In this document: one piece after another, positions 53,058 to 63,001 of the stretch
How the letters are laid out: each line of letters starts with the position of its first letter
Numbering within the stretch: position 1 is the stretch's first letter
Assembly: GCA_011316305.1 (NCBI GenBank)
Contig: SAUG01000071.1
Coordinates: 186,001-250,000 of the forward strand
DNA: 64,000 nucleotides
Source of the DNA: Rusavskia elegans
Taxonomy: Eukaryota; Ascomycota; Lecanoromycetes; Teloschistales; Teloschistaceae
Reading direction: 5' to 3'
The notes under the pieces: model-generated
What the model was told of the DNA's origin: nothing
The model's input: only the letters and a program-made list of their open reading frames with translations
The model's database searches: none
Position numbers and translations under genes: made by a program

Positions 53058-55688
53058 CTAAAAAGCAGCCTCATCACCCACAACCCCATCCAGCACGAAT
53101 GTATCCATCGTCCAGCCAAAGTTGCGATTGAGACGTCTGGCAATGCGTCTTGCCCACTGCATGGGTAGCTTACTCTCCGGATGAGGCTCATGAAAGATGA
53201 TGTTACCCTTTTCGGATGCAAAAAGCCAGGCAGAGCCTTGTTGCTTCTGGGCTCCAAACCCAGCATTGACCATGGCTTTCTTAAAGTCGCTCCAGGGCAG
53301 TTCTCCTGGTAAAGTGTCGGCGACTGGTCTTCCGAAGAGCGCTGCGAAGGTGTTGAGAACCTTCTTCTTGACTGTTAACGGTGGTGGTGCGACGCTCTTG
53401 ATGTCAGTGGCTTCAGTGATGATGGGTGTTGGCACATTGATACACAGCTGTTCAGCGTATAGCCCACGAGTCTTTGTCTTTTCTTTTGCGGTCAGCAACT
53501 GCGATTGCTCAATAGTCTGCTCTGTCCGCTCGACCAGTGTAGCCAATGTATGCTTGTAGTCCTGACTCTCCGAAGTGTCGGCAGCGATTTGGACTTTCTT
53601 GACTGGAATCCATGGCGGTGTTCTTTTGAGATCTCGGTAGTGGTACCGATCAGCTTCCACCACTTCAATATTACTGCCAGTCTTGCTTGTGAACTCCTCA
53701 TTGACTCTTTTCCAAAAATCATCGAGGGCCTTTTCTGCACGACGCATTTGGCCTGTGGACGTCGCTGTTGGTGTTTTATGTGACGGATATTCGAAGATTT
53801 GCAAATCTATTATGAGGGAATCGAACCTCATATCCTCGTGGAAGAATTTCTCGATTTCCGAAAGAGGTGCAGTGGTGGCCTTTGCCCAGGAGGCATTTTC
53901 TTCATTCGACCAGGGACAGATGGAGTACTCCTTACACATAGACAAATATATCTGTCGCTGTACCTCTGCCAGTCCAGCAGCTTCGGAGACCACCTTCATT
54001 ATGTTCCCGGTGAGCCGCCGCCTCTGTTGCTGGTCATTCGCCATCAAGACATCAATTTCTCCAAATACATCAGACGGATCGCATCTGTTTCCGAGGGCTT
54101 CGTCGCCATTCATTAGCTCCGTAAGCAGCCAGTAAAGCTTGTCACCTATGAAGCCGATACTATTAGCTGTGCTATACCACGGATTTTTGACCCAAGAAGC
54201 ATCTAGAAAGTGGTCCCAGAGAGTCCCACAAGAGTGAATTGACGTACTTGGATTTTTCCGTATATACGTCTGGCACTTTCCCTTCGGTAATACACTGAAG
54301 GTGACCTGCTGCTTGAATTCCGGAGCAGCAGACATGTACCAAGGTAGCTTGGCGAGCCAACCAGTGATTGCATCATCCAAGCAGTATTCGAGGCGGGACA
54401 TGGCCTCCATGAACGGTTTTGGCAAGAGTTCTCCAAGCTGTATCTTATCCTTCTGGCTCTCGTATGACCCGATAAGGTCATCAAGCAGGTGGGAGACTGT
54501 CTCCCACAGGAACGCGTGCTGGTATAGCTGGATCAGTGCTACGGATACGGCCTCATGCCGGGCTCTCTCGCTGAGAGATGTGAAGGCTGGTTGGTATTTA
54601 CGCTTAGCTAGAGCTTCGTTTGTATCAGCACAAGATTCTAGTATCATCTCGGCGAAAAAGCCAGGGTCTTCGCGTATTAAGAGGACGGCATCCTGAGCCT
54701 CATGGTTCTTGGCTTCGACGAGACTTTTTAGACTTTGGAAGTCAAACGCATCTGGTGCATAGTATGGTGCTTCCAAGGTGCGTGCTGTATGTGAGTGGTA
54801 GTCGATGACCAAGTTATTCGGACTCATCCTGTCGTCTTGCTGGAGTACGACCTGGGTTACGGAGGAGCACGGAATGCTTTCCAGGGACAAGTTGATATCC
54901 ATGACATCATGCAGTATCGCCATACTGCACCGGACCAAAAATCGTAGAACATCTCTCTGAATTTCCATGATTGTAAGTCCCATGCCCGGATCGGGGGCAA
55001 TGCCTTGATGATACTTGGTGATAGCCATTCGGTCTATCTCCCAGGAGACAAGACGACCATAAGTGTCTTGGGTCCACTCTCCGTTGAGGTACATGGTGTA
55101 GCCTCGCATGTAGTGTGGCACGATACTCCTGGTCTTGAGACCCAATCTTATCGAATTCCAGTCGGCGTTTGAAAATATTGATGGGAAGTTCCGACTACGC
55201 GAATCCATTATCCATAGGAGGGGTCTTTGTTTCGACAAATCTTCTAGGTTTAGATGTGGAAAGCGCATAGCGAAATCTGACGGAAGTTTGTTCTTTGGAT
55301 CTGGCAGATCTGCTTCTCGTACTGCTTCCAAGTCTGGTCGATGCATCGCCGATATTTCTGGACACACTCTCAACAAGAGCTTCTTCCGTTGGACGGGGGA
55401 TTTTTGTAACCAGCGCTTGCTCAACTCAGGCTCATACTGGCTGATGACGAATCTAAGCTCTAGCCAAGCTTGAAACAATGCATCGCGAGTTCTCCAAGAT
55501 AGTGATCGCATCTCCTCGATCGTCATCGTATCTTTTTTCACTTTGCCATTCGCATCAGCAAAGTGGATGTCGCTTGCCGGGCGAAGTGCCAACTGATCTT
55601 GCATGTCTCCGAATTTTACGGTTCGAGAAAGGATGGAGCCATCTTTATTGCGCGATAGCAGCGCAGTATGCCTCAATTTGCCGGGCAT
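53058..55688 (-). CDS. 876-residue fungal protein with HicA-like C-terminal region
   Basis: A single intact frame with an ATG at 55688. I recognise it as a large fungal family with no known function, sometimes called ipa protein. Features: an N-terminal region with MTIEEMRSLSWRTRDALFQA, HRPDLEAVREADLPDPKNKL and SRNFPSIFSNADWNSIRLGL, a long helical middle part, and a C-terminal domain of about residues 790-866. That domain reads LPWSDFKKAMVNAGFGAQKQ, GSAWLFA, IIFHEPHPESKLPMQWARRI and RRLNRNFGW, which resembles the HicA fold (helix, AGF, GS-turn, strand, His-containing strand). Whether it cleaves or only binds RNA is unknown; the relation to HicA is inferred from the pattern. No signal peptide or membrane helix. 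Confidence 0.8.
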   Translation of the reverse strand: MPGKLRHTALLSRNKDGSILSRTVKFGDMQDQLALRPASDIHFADANGKVKKDTMTIEEMRSLSWRTRDALFQAWLELRFVISQYEPELSKRWLQKSPVQRKKLLLRVCPEISAMHRPDLEAVREADLPDPKNKLPSDFAMRFPHLNLEDLSKQRPLLWIMDSRSRNFPSIFSNADWNSIRLGLKTRSIVPHYMRGYTMYLNGEWTQDTYGRLVSWEIDRMAITKYHQGIAPDPGMGLTIMEIQRDVLRFLVRCSMAILHDVMDINLSLESIPCSSVTQVVLQQDDRMSPNNLVIDYHSHTARTLEAPYYAPDAFDFQSLKSLVEAKNHEAQDAVLLIREDPGFFAEMILESCADTNEALAKRKYQPAFTSLSERARHEAVSVALIQLYQHAFLWETVSHLLDDLIGSYESQKDKIQLGELLPKPFMEAMSRLEYCLDDAITGWLAKLPWYMSAAPEFKQQVTFSVLPKGKCQTYIRKNPSTSIHSCGTLWDHFLDASWVKNPWYSTANSIGFIGDKLYWLLTELMNGDEALGNRCDPSDVFGEIDVLMANDQQQRRRLTGNIMKVVSEAAGLAEVQRQIYLSMCKEYSICPWSNEENASWAKATTAPLSEIEKFFHEDMRFDSLIIDLQIFEYPSHKTPTATSTGQMRRAEKALDDFWKRVNEEFTSKTGSNIEVVEADRYHYRDLKRTPPWIPVKKVQIAADTSESQDYKHTLATLVERTEQTIEQSQLLTAKEKTKTRGLYAEQLCINVPTPIITEATDIKSVAPPPLTVKKKVLNTFAALFGRPVADTLPGELPWSDFKKAMVNAGFGAQKQQGSAWLFASEKGNIIFHEPHPESKLPMQWARRIARRLNRNFGWTMDTFVLDGVVGDEAAF

Positions 55689-56333
55689 CGTGGTGGATAT
55701 TTGGGGGCTTGGATCGCAAGACTGATGACCTTGGAGGAGCTTTGGGGTGAGGAATGGTGGTGATCAGTCTCGAGCTAAGCAGACAGTGGATAATTAAGAT
55801 GGCACAGATGATATGATTCTAGCGTTTGCTTTCCAAATTGGTGTTGAGTTGCCTGCAAGAGTTGCGAGACTGAAGTTTCGAAGAGTATTGTATCTTAATT
55901 GAAGGTCTTCTGATCCCGTCCCCGTGAAGAGGTACAGTATCAGAAAAGATTACACTCAGGAGGACCAGCTTCACATGCTTCACATTGGCCAGGTACAGAC
56001 ATCTTCTGAGCAAGAGTAGGGATTGTGCATGGTCTATGTTGTAGAAGAAAGAGATATGAGGAAGAAAGATCAACCGTTGTTCAAGGCGCCAGTGAACACT
56101 ACAGTGAATGTGATGTGACGTGCTTCATCAACAGCCTCTTTCGGAATGCGTTCCGGTGCCGTGAAGGTGGAGGACTCTTAGACTGCATATCTGACGATTC
56201 TATCGTGTGGGATAATAGAGACTTAGTGTAATGCATCTCAAAGGCTTTTATCAAGATGACAGACCATTGAAGTCTTGTAGCTCCAGTTGGGCCAGAAGAT
56301 TCTGGTAAAAACCCCCATGCAGACTCTTGAGCA
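55689..56333. other. intergenic
   Basis: Promoter side of the large gene and 3' flank of the next. No supported gene. Confidence 0.4.
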
Positions 56334-56939
56334 TTAAAGCGCGCGATTGGGTCTCCTAAACCACAGAATAACCGCGCAGCAAATCCAGATGCCGACAACA
56401 TAAGGAAATAGAGCCCGCGGTTTGACGCTTTCGACATATTCTCTAAACCAGGTGAACGCAACAACCACCGCGGCTGAGAAGACGAGGAGCATGCAATCGA
56501 TCACCGTCACTGAGAAGACGAGAAGCATGCTGTCGATAATTGGATTCTGCCGAAGGAGGCTGCGTTCTTGAATGCTGACGCTTTTTGGTGCTACCTTTGT
56601 ATGGGGCTTCGAGACGACGAGGAGGATACGGCCGATGATTGGATTCCTCCACAATAGGCTACCTTGTTGATTGCCAGTGGTTTGTGGGCCTGCTTTGTGC
56701 TGGGGCGCCATCTCGTGGTTTGCAACGCCGTTGGTCGATTCCAGATGGGCGAGACGTTGAGCCAGCGCCAGCACTTGGTCCATGATTGGGATTCGGCGAA
56801 GGAGGCTGCCTTGTTGATTGCCAGATGTTGGTGCATCTGCTATGGGTTGCGGCGTCGTTTGGTGGTTTGGAGCGCCTTTTGTCGATCCATGATGTGCGGG
56901 CTGTTTGTGTAGGTGTTTTTGACGCGTGGAAGAGGGCAT
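56334..56939 (-). CDS. membrane protein built from decaying internal repeats
   Basis: A 201-residue frame with an ATG at 56939. A soluble part of about 49 residues is repeated: NQQGSLLRRIPIMDQ (41-55), NQQGSLLWRNPIIGR (90-104) and IQERSLLRQNPIIDS (123-137), with preceding linkers GAPNHQTTPQP and GVANHEMAPQH. The last copies shrink into a hydrophobic duplicate (DSMLLVFSVTVIDCMLLVFS, 136-155). Membrane segments: about 138-163 and 178-194 (LFPYVVGIWICCAVILWF). The short repeat is also visible in the DNA near 56475-56540. The family is not recognised; it evolves by repeat gain. Confidence 0.65.
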   Translation of the reverse strand: MPSSTRQKHLHKQPAHHGSTKGAPNHQTTPQPIADAPTSGNQQGSLLRRIPIMDQVLALAQRLAHLESTNGVANHEMAPQHKAGPQTTGNQQGSLLWRNPIIGRILLVVSKPHTKVAPKSVSIQERSLLRQNPIIDSMLLVFSVTVIDCMLLVFSAAVVVAFTWFREYVESVKPRALFPYVVGIWICCAVILWFRRPNRAL

Positions 56940-57609
56940 GGTGTAAGTGGTCTGAAATGGATGTTGGTTGCTTTCTATGAAGATAGAGAGAGCCTGTATT
57001 CATATTCATGCCAAGATTCGGCTACCATCTCATCAGTCGATAAGGGCTGTTGTTCTTTAGTCAGATATTTTTTGTAGGACAGAAGATGTTCATCTTGTTT
57101 ATTTTTGTTGGGAACGGGAGCCGAAAGCACCCTCATCAGTTTCGTTGGACAAATGCTGAAGTCACCGCCCCTTAGTGCTTGAGAGTGAGCAAGCATTACT
57201 GACTCTCGCACAAAATGTGAGGATGGTAGCAAAGACAAGGTCCGTTAACTCACTCCAATGCAAGGAAGACATTAAATCCATTTCCTCATCTCCATTCTCT
57301 GCATGAGTTCCCAGCCAGTTTAATTAGTTCGATCCGGTGAAGGAGAAATATCACAGAAGACAAACTCTTGAAAACGCTTCCTTGCGGAAGAGACGGTCGC
57401 CACGAAGAATTATTCTGGCCACCAAAGAGCAGATTAGAATCAGGAATATGCTCTGGGTCGTTTTGCTTTCCAAATCCTGCAGGATCAAGCTCAGCACAAT
57501 ATACACAATACACTACCATCTATCTGTCCACTGGTCACGACCAATGCTCCCCTAAAACAACCATTACCATTCATCCCCTCTCCACAGAGCCAGCCAGCAC
57601 GACCTCAAC
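56940..57609. other. intergenic
   Basis: No supported gene. Short frames only on either strand. Confidence 0.4.
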
Positions 57610-58233
57610 CTAATCCTGTTTCCTAGGCAAAATCCCTCCTCTGAACCCTCGACTGTCCATCCCAACCCTATCACCACCCCGATTCTGTATCTCCACCTTC
57701 TCTCTTACGTTCTCCATTCTTTTCCTCGCTGTCTCCTTCCTCCCGGCATCCTCCCTTCTCGCCTCCTTCCTTCTCGCCGCATCCTTTGCCTCCCCTGATC
57801 TCCCGAATATACTCTTCATGCTCCCACCTCAAACGGTCCCTTTTAAGCTCCTCTTCTCTTCCACTTGTACAGAACAAATATTGATCCGCCTACAGAGCCG
57901 CCGACGATAGCCATGAGACGGAGGATGACGAAGATTTGATCGAAGATATTGCCGGAAGGGCATTTTCTGTCTAGGACGCGCGAGATGGGTTGGTATTTTG
58001 GGTTTGTGCAGGGGTCGGAGGTTGTGGGTTGTTGGTAGTATTGGGGGAGAGCAGGCAAGGCGATGTTGGGGGTGCTGGTGGTGCTGGTTTGCGGGGTCGA
58101 AACGTTATAGGGATACTACACGAAATTCTGGTCGGTGAAAGAGGGGTGTACGGGCAGGGGAGCGAGTCATCATGACCTGGTATTGCAAAGTAGCAGGGAA
58201 GTTTCGAGTCGTGAGTCCGTTCATTATCTTCAT
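57610..58233 (-). CDS. candidate spliced single-pass membrane protein
   Basis: Best model: exons 58233-58177 (MKIMNGLTTRNFPATLQYQ), 58115-57871 and 57820-57610, joined in frame (170 residues). Exon 2 opens with YPYNVSTPQTSTTSTPNIAL and contains paired cysteines (SDPCTNPKY, DRKCPSGN) and a helix (FVILRLMAIVGGSVGGSIFV). Exon 3 is basic and charged and ends RGFRGGILPRKQD. Without the second intron the frame would end at KWKRRGA after the helix. A third frame, REEELKRDRLRWEHEEYIRE, is also open there, so the tail may instead reflect a frameshift. Confidence 0.4.
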
Positions 58234-58326
58234 GTATGATGTATTGCTGAAACACACATCAAGCTGGACCAACTTTCCGTAGCCAGAAACGGAGTAGGCA
58301 CATCGCAAGCCAACTAGGAAACCCAA

Positions 58327-58773
58327 TTATCGGGACTGGTCCCTCAAATCGACATCCACGAAATGCACCCCCAGCCCTGCCTCCCCCTCAAACTCCTCAC
58401 TCCAATACTCCCTATAAGACTGCTCCCACCCATCATCCCTACCAGCGTCCTGAAAACCCATCTCCATATCATCCATCGCCTCCTGCATCCTCTTTCTTCG
58501 TGCTTCTCTCCTGTTCATATCATATACGCCATCGTCCATGAAGGTACCAGGAGCTCGCTCTCTGGCTCTGATCGTTCGGCGCCATCTTCGTAATAGGAGT
58601 AAAGCACTTAGAAGACTACCTCCCCCGGTGGTGATGACAAGTGCGACCAAAGCTACCTTACCCATATGAGAATTAGTGGAGTTGAGGTTGCTGAGTATGG
58701 TCGATGGGGATTCGCCTGTTCTTGGAGGCCATAGAGCTGGATTCTCTGGGGTAAATTGCGGTATTGGTGACAT
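58327..58773 (-). CDS. small single-pass membrane protein
   Basis: The start is placed at 58773 (MSPIPQFTPENPALWPPRTG), 148 residues; an upstream in-frame ATG exists at 58974. A Pro/Asn/Ser-rich ectodomain with one sequon (LNSTNS) is followed by a helix (VALVALVITTGGGSLLSALL). Then come LLRRWRRTIRARER, and an acidic/Met-rich tail (QEAMDDMEMGFQDAGRDDGW) ending VHFVDVDLRDQSR. The layout matches the other type-I small proteins here. The family is not recognised. Confidence 0.6.
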   Translation of the reverse strand: MSPIPQFTPENPALWPPRTGESPSTILSNLNSTNSHMGKVALVALVITTGGGSLLSALLLLRRWRRTIRARERAPGTFMDDGVYDMNRREARRKRMQEAMDDMEMGFQDAGRDDGWEQSYREYWSEEFEGEAGLGVHFVDVDLRDQSR

Positions 58774-59119
58774 GACGTCTGTTTTTTTGTCCGCTGGCAA
58801 GGGCTTAGAGGGTTTTATTTTCTGGGGGCGAAATCTTTGAAAAGACGGTTGACCTGGAAAGATCAATGGCGGTTGAAGAGCTACGGGGAAGAAAGGAAAA
58901 GAGAATGATATCGCAAGGACACTTATAGCTGAAGGTTCTGCTGAACAAATTGGTGAGTGACGAAGCTTTGTCACCTGTTAATATGCGTCAGGAAATCCGC
59001 ACACCATGACATACTTCCATGACCGTGAGCCTTATCAAAAATCAATAACCCCTATAAACGAGCCCAATTCCGCACGCTATCAATATCCTCACCCACCACC
59101 ATCATCATCAGGCGACCCC

Positions 59120-59639
59120 CTAAGCTTCACTCCGGCCATTGCCATTCATATTCTCCAACCTAGTCTCCCTCCCCTCCTTAGCCCCACTCCTCCTATCTCT
59201 CATTCCCTTCCACAACCCAAGCGCCCAAACCGGCACTATCGTCTCCCCACCCCTCGCGTCTCCCCACCCCTCTTCTTCTTCACCGCATGCAGAGCCCCTA
59301 CCGTCAATCCCGCCACGAGTATATAAACCGACAGCACAACGCCCAACGTCCAAAGCGCTCGATCCGTCGACCCCACAGTCGGATTATTCCAAACGCCAAT
59401 CTTGCTCACAAGATCAGAGGCCGGGCAGTGTCTAACAACCGGGTCCCAATCCTTAATATAGATGCTAGAACCTCCGAACCGATTGCCGTCGATATCCATG
59501 TAGGGCCTATCATGTTGGAGACAGGTTGCGTTGCGTTGGTAGGGGTCGAGCCGAAGGCGTAGTTGTATCGTAGGAGAACGCAGGAGGCGTTGAAAGCGTC
59601 GCTGAGGTAGGGCGTTTCTCTTGATTTATTGGGAGGCAT
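59120..59639 (-). pseudogene. broken copy of the NPTV membrane protein at 60.5 kb
   Basis: Three frames in sequence match parts of the intact neighbour (60074-60553). Frame one: MPPNKSRETPYLSDAFNASC. Frame two, from about 59545: CLQHDRPYMDIDGNRF, then NNPTVGSTDRALWTLGVVLS with the membrane helix. Frame three: VPVWALGLWKGMRDRRSGAK and RETRLENMNGNGRSEA. The neighbour has CVQHEEPFMN, DNPTVSKEDKAWWVLG, LWMLGLWKKMKERKGFRGAK and REIRMENLNGGAGRSEV. The first shift needs one lost base. The second coincides with a 17-bp tandem duplication (59240-59273). No intron explains either. Confidence 0.7.
59240..59273. repeat. 17-bp tandem duplication causing a frameshift
   Basis: CGTCTCCCCACCCCTCG is followed directly by CGTCTCCCCACCCCTCT (16 of 17 identical). 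Removing one copy restores continuity with the paralogue frame. Confidence 0.8.
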
Positions 59640-60073
59640 GGTGGGCTCGTGTGAGTGAGACGGAGCGGTCGGGATTGGTGGTACTGGATGAATTTCGGAA
59701 GGAGGTTGGTTGGCGAGTGTCGGGCGTGTTGTTTGAGATTAGGGATGGGGTTCTGGGAAAGAGAGGGAGGGAGGTTGTTGGGAGGAGTTCGAGCTCGAAC
59801 TTATGTACCCCAGGCCTAAACTCAGTGTGGCTCCTGCGAATGAAAGAAAAAGGGGTAGAAATGACCATGACTCTTGTATATGCAGGTATTTCGAGGGGAT
59901 ACTGACAAAATGATTATTTCCAGCTCAAATAAGAACAGCGCCCACAATCGGGAAAAGAGCTTGAATCATCTCAAGGCTTCTCTTGTGATTGTGGCCTACA
60001 GCCAATGTAGGGCAAAGTATCCCTGTCTCGAAGACCCATCCAGCATATTCATATTACGATCATCCATCCGCAC

Positions 60074-60553
60074 CTAAACCTCGCTCCGGCCAGCACCACC
60101 ATTCAAATTCTCCATCCTAATCTCCCTCCCCTCCTTCGCCCCCCTAAACCCCTTCCTCTCCTTCATCTTCTTCCACAACCCCAGCATCCACAACGGCGTC
60201 AAAGGAAGCCCATCCCTGCTTTTAATACGCAGATAGTACCAAAACAGGGTAAGCAGAACAGCTCCACCTATCACAGGCGGGAAAATCAGGCCCAAAACCC
60301 ACCAGGCCTTATCCTCTTTGGACACGGTCGGGTTGTCGAGGAGGCTCAGATAGGTGGGGGCGAGGTCAGGTCGGAATTTGCCATTGACATCGAACCATTG
60401 GCCGAGTTGGTTCATGAAGGGCTCCTCGTGTTGGACGCAGGGTTGCCAGACTGGGTCGATGTGAAGATTCTTTATTGCATTGTAGCTTTTTTCGACGGAG
60501 ACACAAGTGCTGTTGAAGGGGTTGCCGGGGACAGTCCAATGAGAATAATTCAT
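60074..60553 (-). CDS. NPTV-type single-pass membrane protein
   Basis: The start is placed at 60553 (MNYSHWTVPGNPFNSTCVSV), 159 residues; the frame extends upstream to 60694. The ectodomain has two Cys (17 and 39) and sequon NST, then CVQHEEPFMN. NPTVSKEDKA (74-83) precedes the helix (about 84-106), followed by RIKSRDGLPLTPLWMLGLWK and a basic tail KERKGFRGAKEGREIRMENL. The NPTV juxtamembrane motif also occurs in the 19802-20908 gene (NPTVTSTDMA) and in the broken copy at 59120-59639. No known family. Confidence 0.65.
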   Translation of the reverse strand: MNYSHWTVPGNPFNSTCVSVEKSYNAIKNLHIDPVWQPCVQHEEPFMNQLGQWFDVNGKFRPDLAPTYLSLLDNPTVSKEDKAWWVLGLIFPPVIGGAVLLTLFWYYLRIKSRDGLPLTPLWMLGLWKKMKERKGFRGAKEGREIRMENLNGGAGRSEV

Positions 60554-61629
60554 GATGGAGGTTCGTTGAGTGAGACGGGGCAGTGGAGTCTCTAGCGTAG
60601 TATTGGATACCGCGGATTTCGGTTGGTGATAATGAGGGTGACTTGAGCTTGAGGATGAGGTTGGTGAGAAGTTGAGCTCTTTGAGCGGGAGCACCGTTTA
60701 TATACTCAAGAGCTAGAGAAAGCGTGACTCGTAGGAGTGATGAAAGAATAGAATCGACCATGACGTTACTATATACCTGAGTACATTGGTGACGCATAGC
60801 AGAAGAGCGACACGTTCGGAACCACGTCAGAACGGTGTCTAAGGCTAAGGCTAAGGCTAAAGCCAGGAGCTCGGATCTCAAAGTACAGAGACTGCAAAAG
60901 CAATACACGGACAGAAAGTCGTCGACGCACGGATTGCTTAATCACGAGCAGGCCGAGGAATGCAAGGCACCTAAAGATTAACTTCTAGCAAACCATGTAG
61001 CACAGGGCTAACTTCGTAACAAAAAAGATTTAGAAAAGCATGGAAGAAATAGAGAGTGCAGCCGGAGTAATCAATGCATGAAACCAGTATCCCTCGGTCG
61101 AGAACAGCACCATGACTTACTTACCCCACGACCCTCACCCTCTGCAGTACCACTCTTGTTCTCCTTCACCATCTAATCTTCCCCTCTGGTTCCTCGGAAC
61201 TCTTTCCTCGCCTCCTATTTTGTCTCACGTTTGAACCAGCCAATTGTTTATTGTAGGCTCCGAGGTGCCAGTCCTACCGAAGAGCCACGATGCCGTATTC
61301 GCGAACGCCCCTGTAGTAACGGATATCGGAAGGAAGAGGCCCATCATCCAGGGAGGTCGAGGTGTGGATGTCAGAGATCGATGTCTCGATGGCGCTGAGC
61401 CCTTTGGTTAATCCAAATTGAGTACCAGCCGTGTTCATGGTTGATGAGGAACATGGAATTATGAGTTTTGCCAGATACCGAGTCGAAACCCCACACAATA
61501 GATATCCGAAAGGTGAGGAGCGACGAAAATTAGTATACACAAACCCCAGCAGTCACTCGCCGAATAGACTCCATACGCATATGCCGCTACACACGCCGTC
61601 CCAATGCTGAATTCCGAGTCGCTTGTTCG
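60554..61629. other. intergenic
   Basis: One short minus frame (61438-61274, MNTAGTQFGLTKGLSAIETS) has protein-like composition but is too short to support. A GGCTAA hexamer run (four copies) lies near 60841-60863. Confidence 0.4.
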
Positions 61630-62677
61630 CTATGACAAAGCTTCCCGAACCTTGGCACCACTGGCCCTGTACCAGACATCGCCACCCCATCGCATCATGC
61701 GTTCAGCAGCAGCTGTAGGCCCATCCACGGCCGGCCGAACATCCAGGTAGAAGACTGGTTCTCCAGTAGGCTCAGGAGGAGCCGAGTAGTAGTCGATGAC
61801 GTACCGAACTTCTTTCGTTTGGCCGTCCACGGTCCTTCTTTGGACGTACCAGTCATGGCGATCAAAAGGTGGCTCGCAACTATCTCTCGTTAGCAGCGGG
61901 TATCACGCCATGGTAATGTGCATACACACCTAAATTTGGCAGGATACATGCGGCCCATGAAATCCAGTATCCGAGCCTTGGGTGTCATCTCATTCGGCCT
62001 GCCTTGAAACCTCAGAAGCTTTGGAGGAGCCACATCACTTGAACTTGCGATCCTGTCGGCCTCCTCGACGAAGCCCTCCTCTCCCTTTCTGCAAGCTTGC
62101 CACCCATGTCCCAGTCCCCGGCTGAACCTCCGCTCCCAGTCAACAATCTCCGCCCAGGCCCCTTCGTTCAAAAAGTTGTGGACAGCCACCATAGACTCGA
62201 CGGCGTCTTCGGGAGTATCGTCATAGCCTTTCCTCAACATGGCATTGTACATTTGCTGTGGCGAAGGATATTCCCAATTTGCCTCGGTGTCGCCCCGTGG
62301 TATTGAAGATGTTTCGCGTTCGGTTGGAAGGTGTATGGTTTGGCGGGCATCGCGTGATTGTGATAGGCTCGCGGGCATGTAATTCAGAGGGTTCAGCTTC
62401 GACATGGTGGAGGGTTTGGAAAAAGGGATGGGTTCATTTGGCGCGCGAACTGGACAGGATCCATCGGGGGTGGATGGAGGTAGATTTCGCGGGGGTAAGG
62501 GCGCTGAGTGTGTGGTGGCGTTGTGCATCGGGCATTCTGGCTTGATGATTGTCAGCGACCGAACAATGTCGTGCGACCATGACACTGGATAGTTCTTACA
62601 GGTGGCGTGGCGTTGGAGTTTGGCATTGGACGGGGCGCATTAGGGGAAGCGGTACTGTCGGCCCAAAACCACCCCAT
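61630..62677 (-). CDS. holocytochrome c synthase (cytochrome c heme lyase)
   Basis: Exons 62677-62600, 62540-61930 and 61879-61630 (312 residues), with introns of 59 and 50 bp. The start [20 protein letters not shown] is typical of fungal heme lyases. Two heme-regulatory CP motifs follow (PECPMH and GSCPVR). The core signatures are [57 protein letters not shown], and [14 protein letters not shown] with the heme-binding His region, ending [20 protein letters not shown]. The enzyme attaches heme to apocytochrome c (or c1) in the mitochondrial intermembrane space. Which of the two substrates (yeast Cyc3 or Cyt2) cannot be told from the motif alone. Confidence 0.93.
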
Positions 62678-63001
62678 CTTGTGTCTTGCTCAGAGGAATG
62701 GAGTTGACCTAGTATGGGATATGGCCACAGGGGTATAGCAATGTCCGCGGGACTCAAGATACACGGAGGGTAACGATCGTATCAGTAGGGTTGATTTCTG
62801 GAAGAAATGAAGCTAAAGCAAGAATTGCCTTTTGCGGCAAAATGACGTCGGGGGTTTCCCGTCACGATTAGTCCCATGTGAACGCACCATCACTCCAACT
62901 CCGCAAGGAACAACGACCAAGCAGCCACTGACTCTCGAAAAGGCAGAGTATGAATAGCGAGCCGTCATCATGATACTCCGGACACTCTCCGCATACATAC
63001 G
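62678..63001. promoter_or_regulatory. shared divergent promoter, heme lyase and UbiB-family kinase
   Basis: The two mitochondrial genes are transcribed apart from 324 bp of shared upstream sequence. No clear TATA element is seen. Confidence 0.5.

Noticed and set aside
57671..57877. charged frame REEELKRDRLRW as the main C-terminus of the 57.6-58.2 kb gene
   Set aside because: It needs a frame change right after the helix. A normal 50-bp intron gives an equally good charged tail without an indel, so I kept it only as an alternative.
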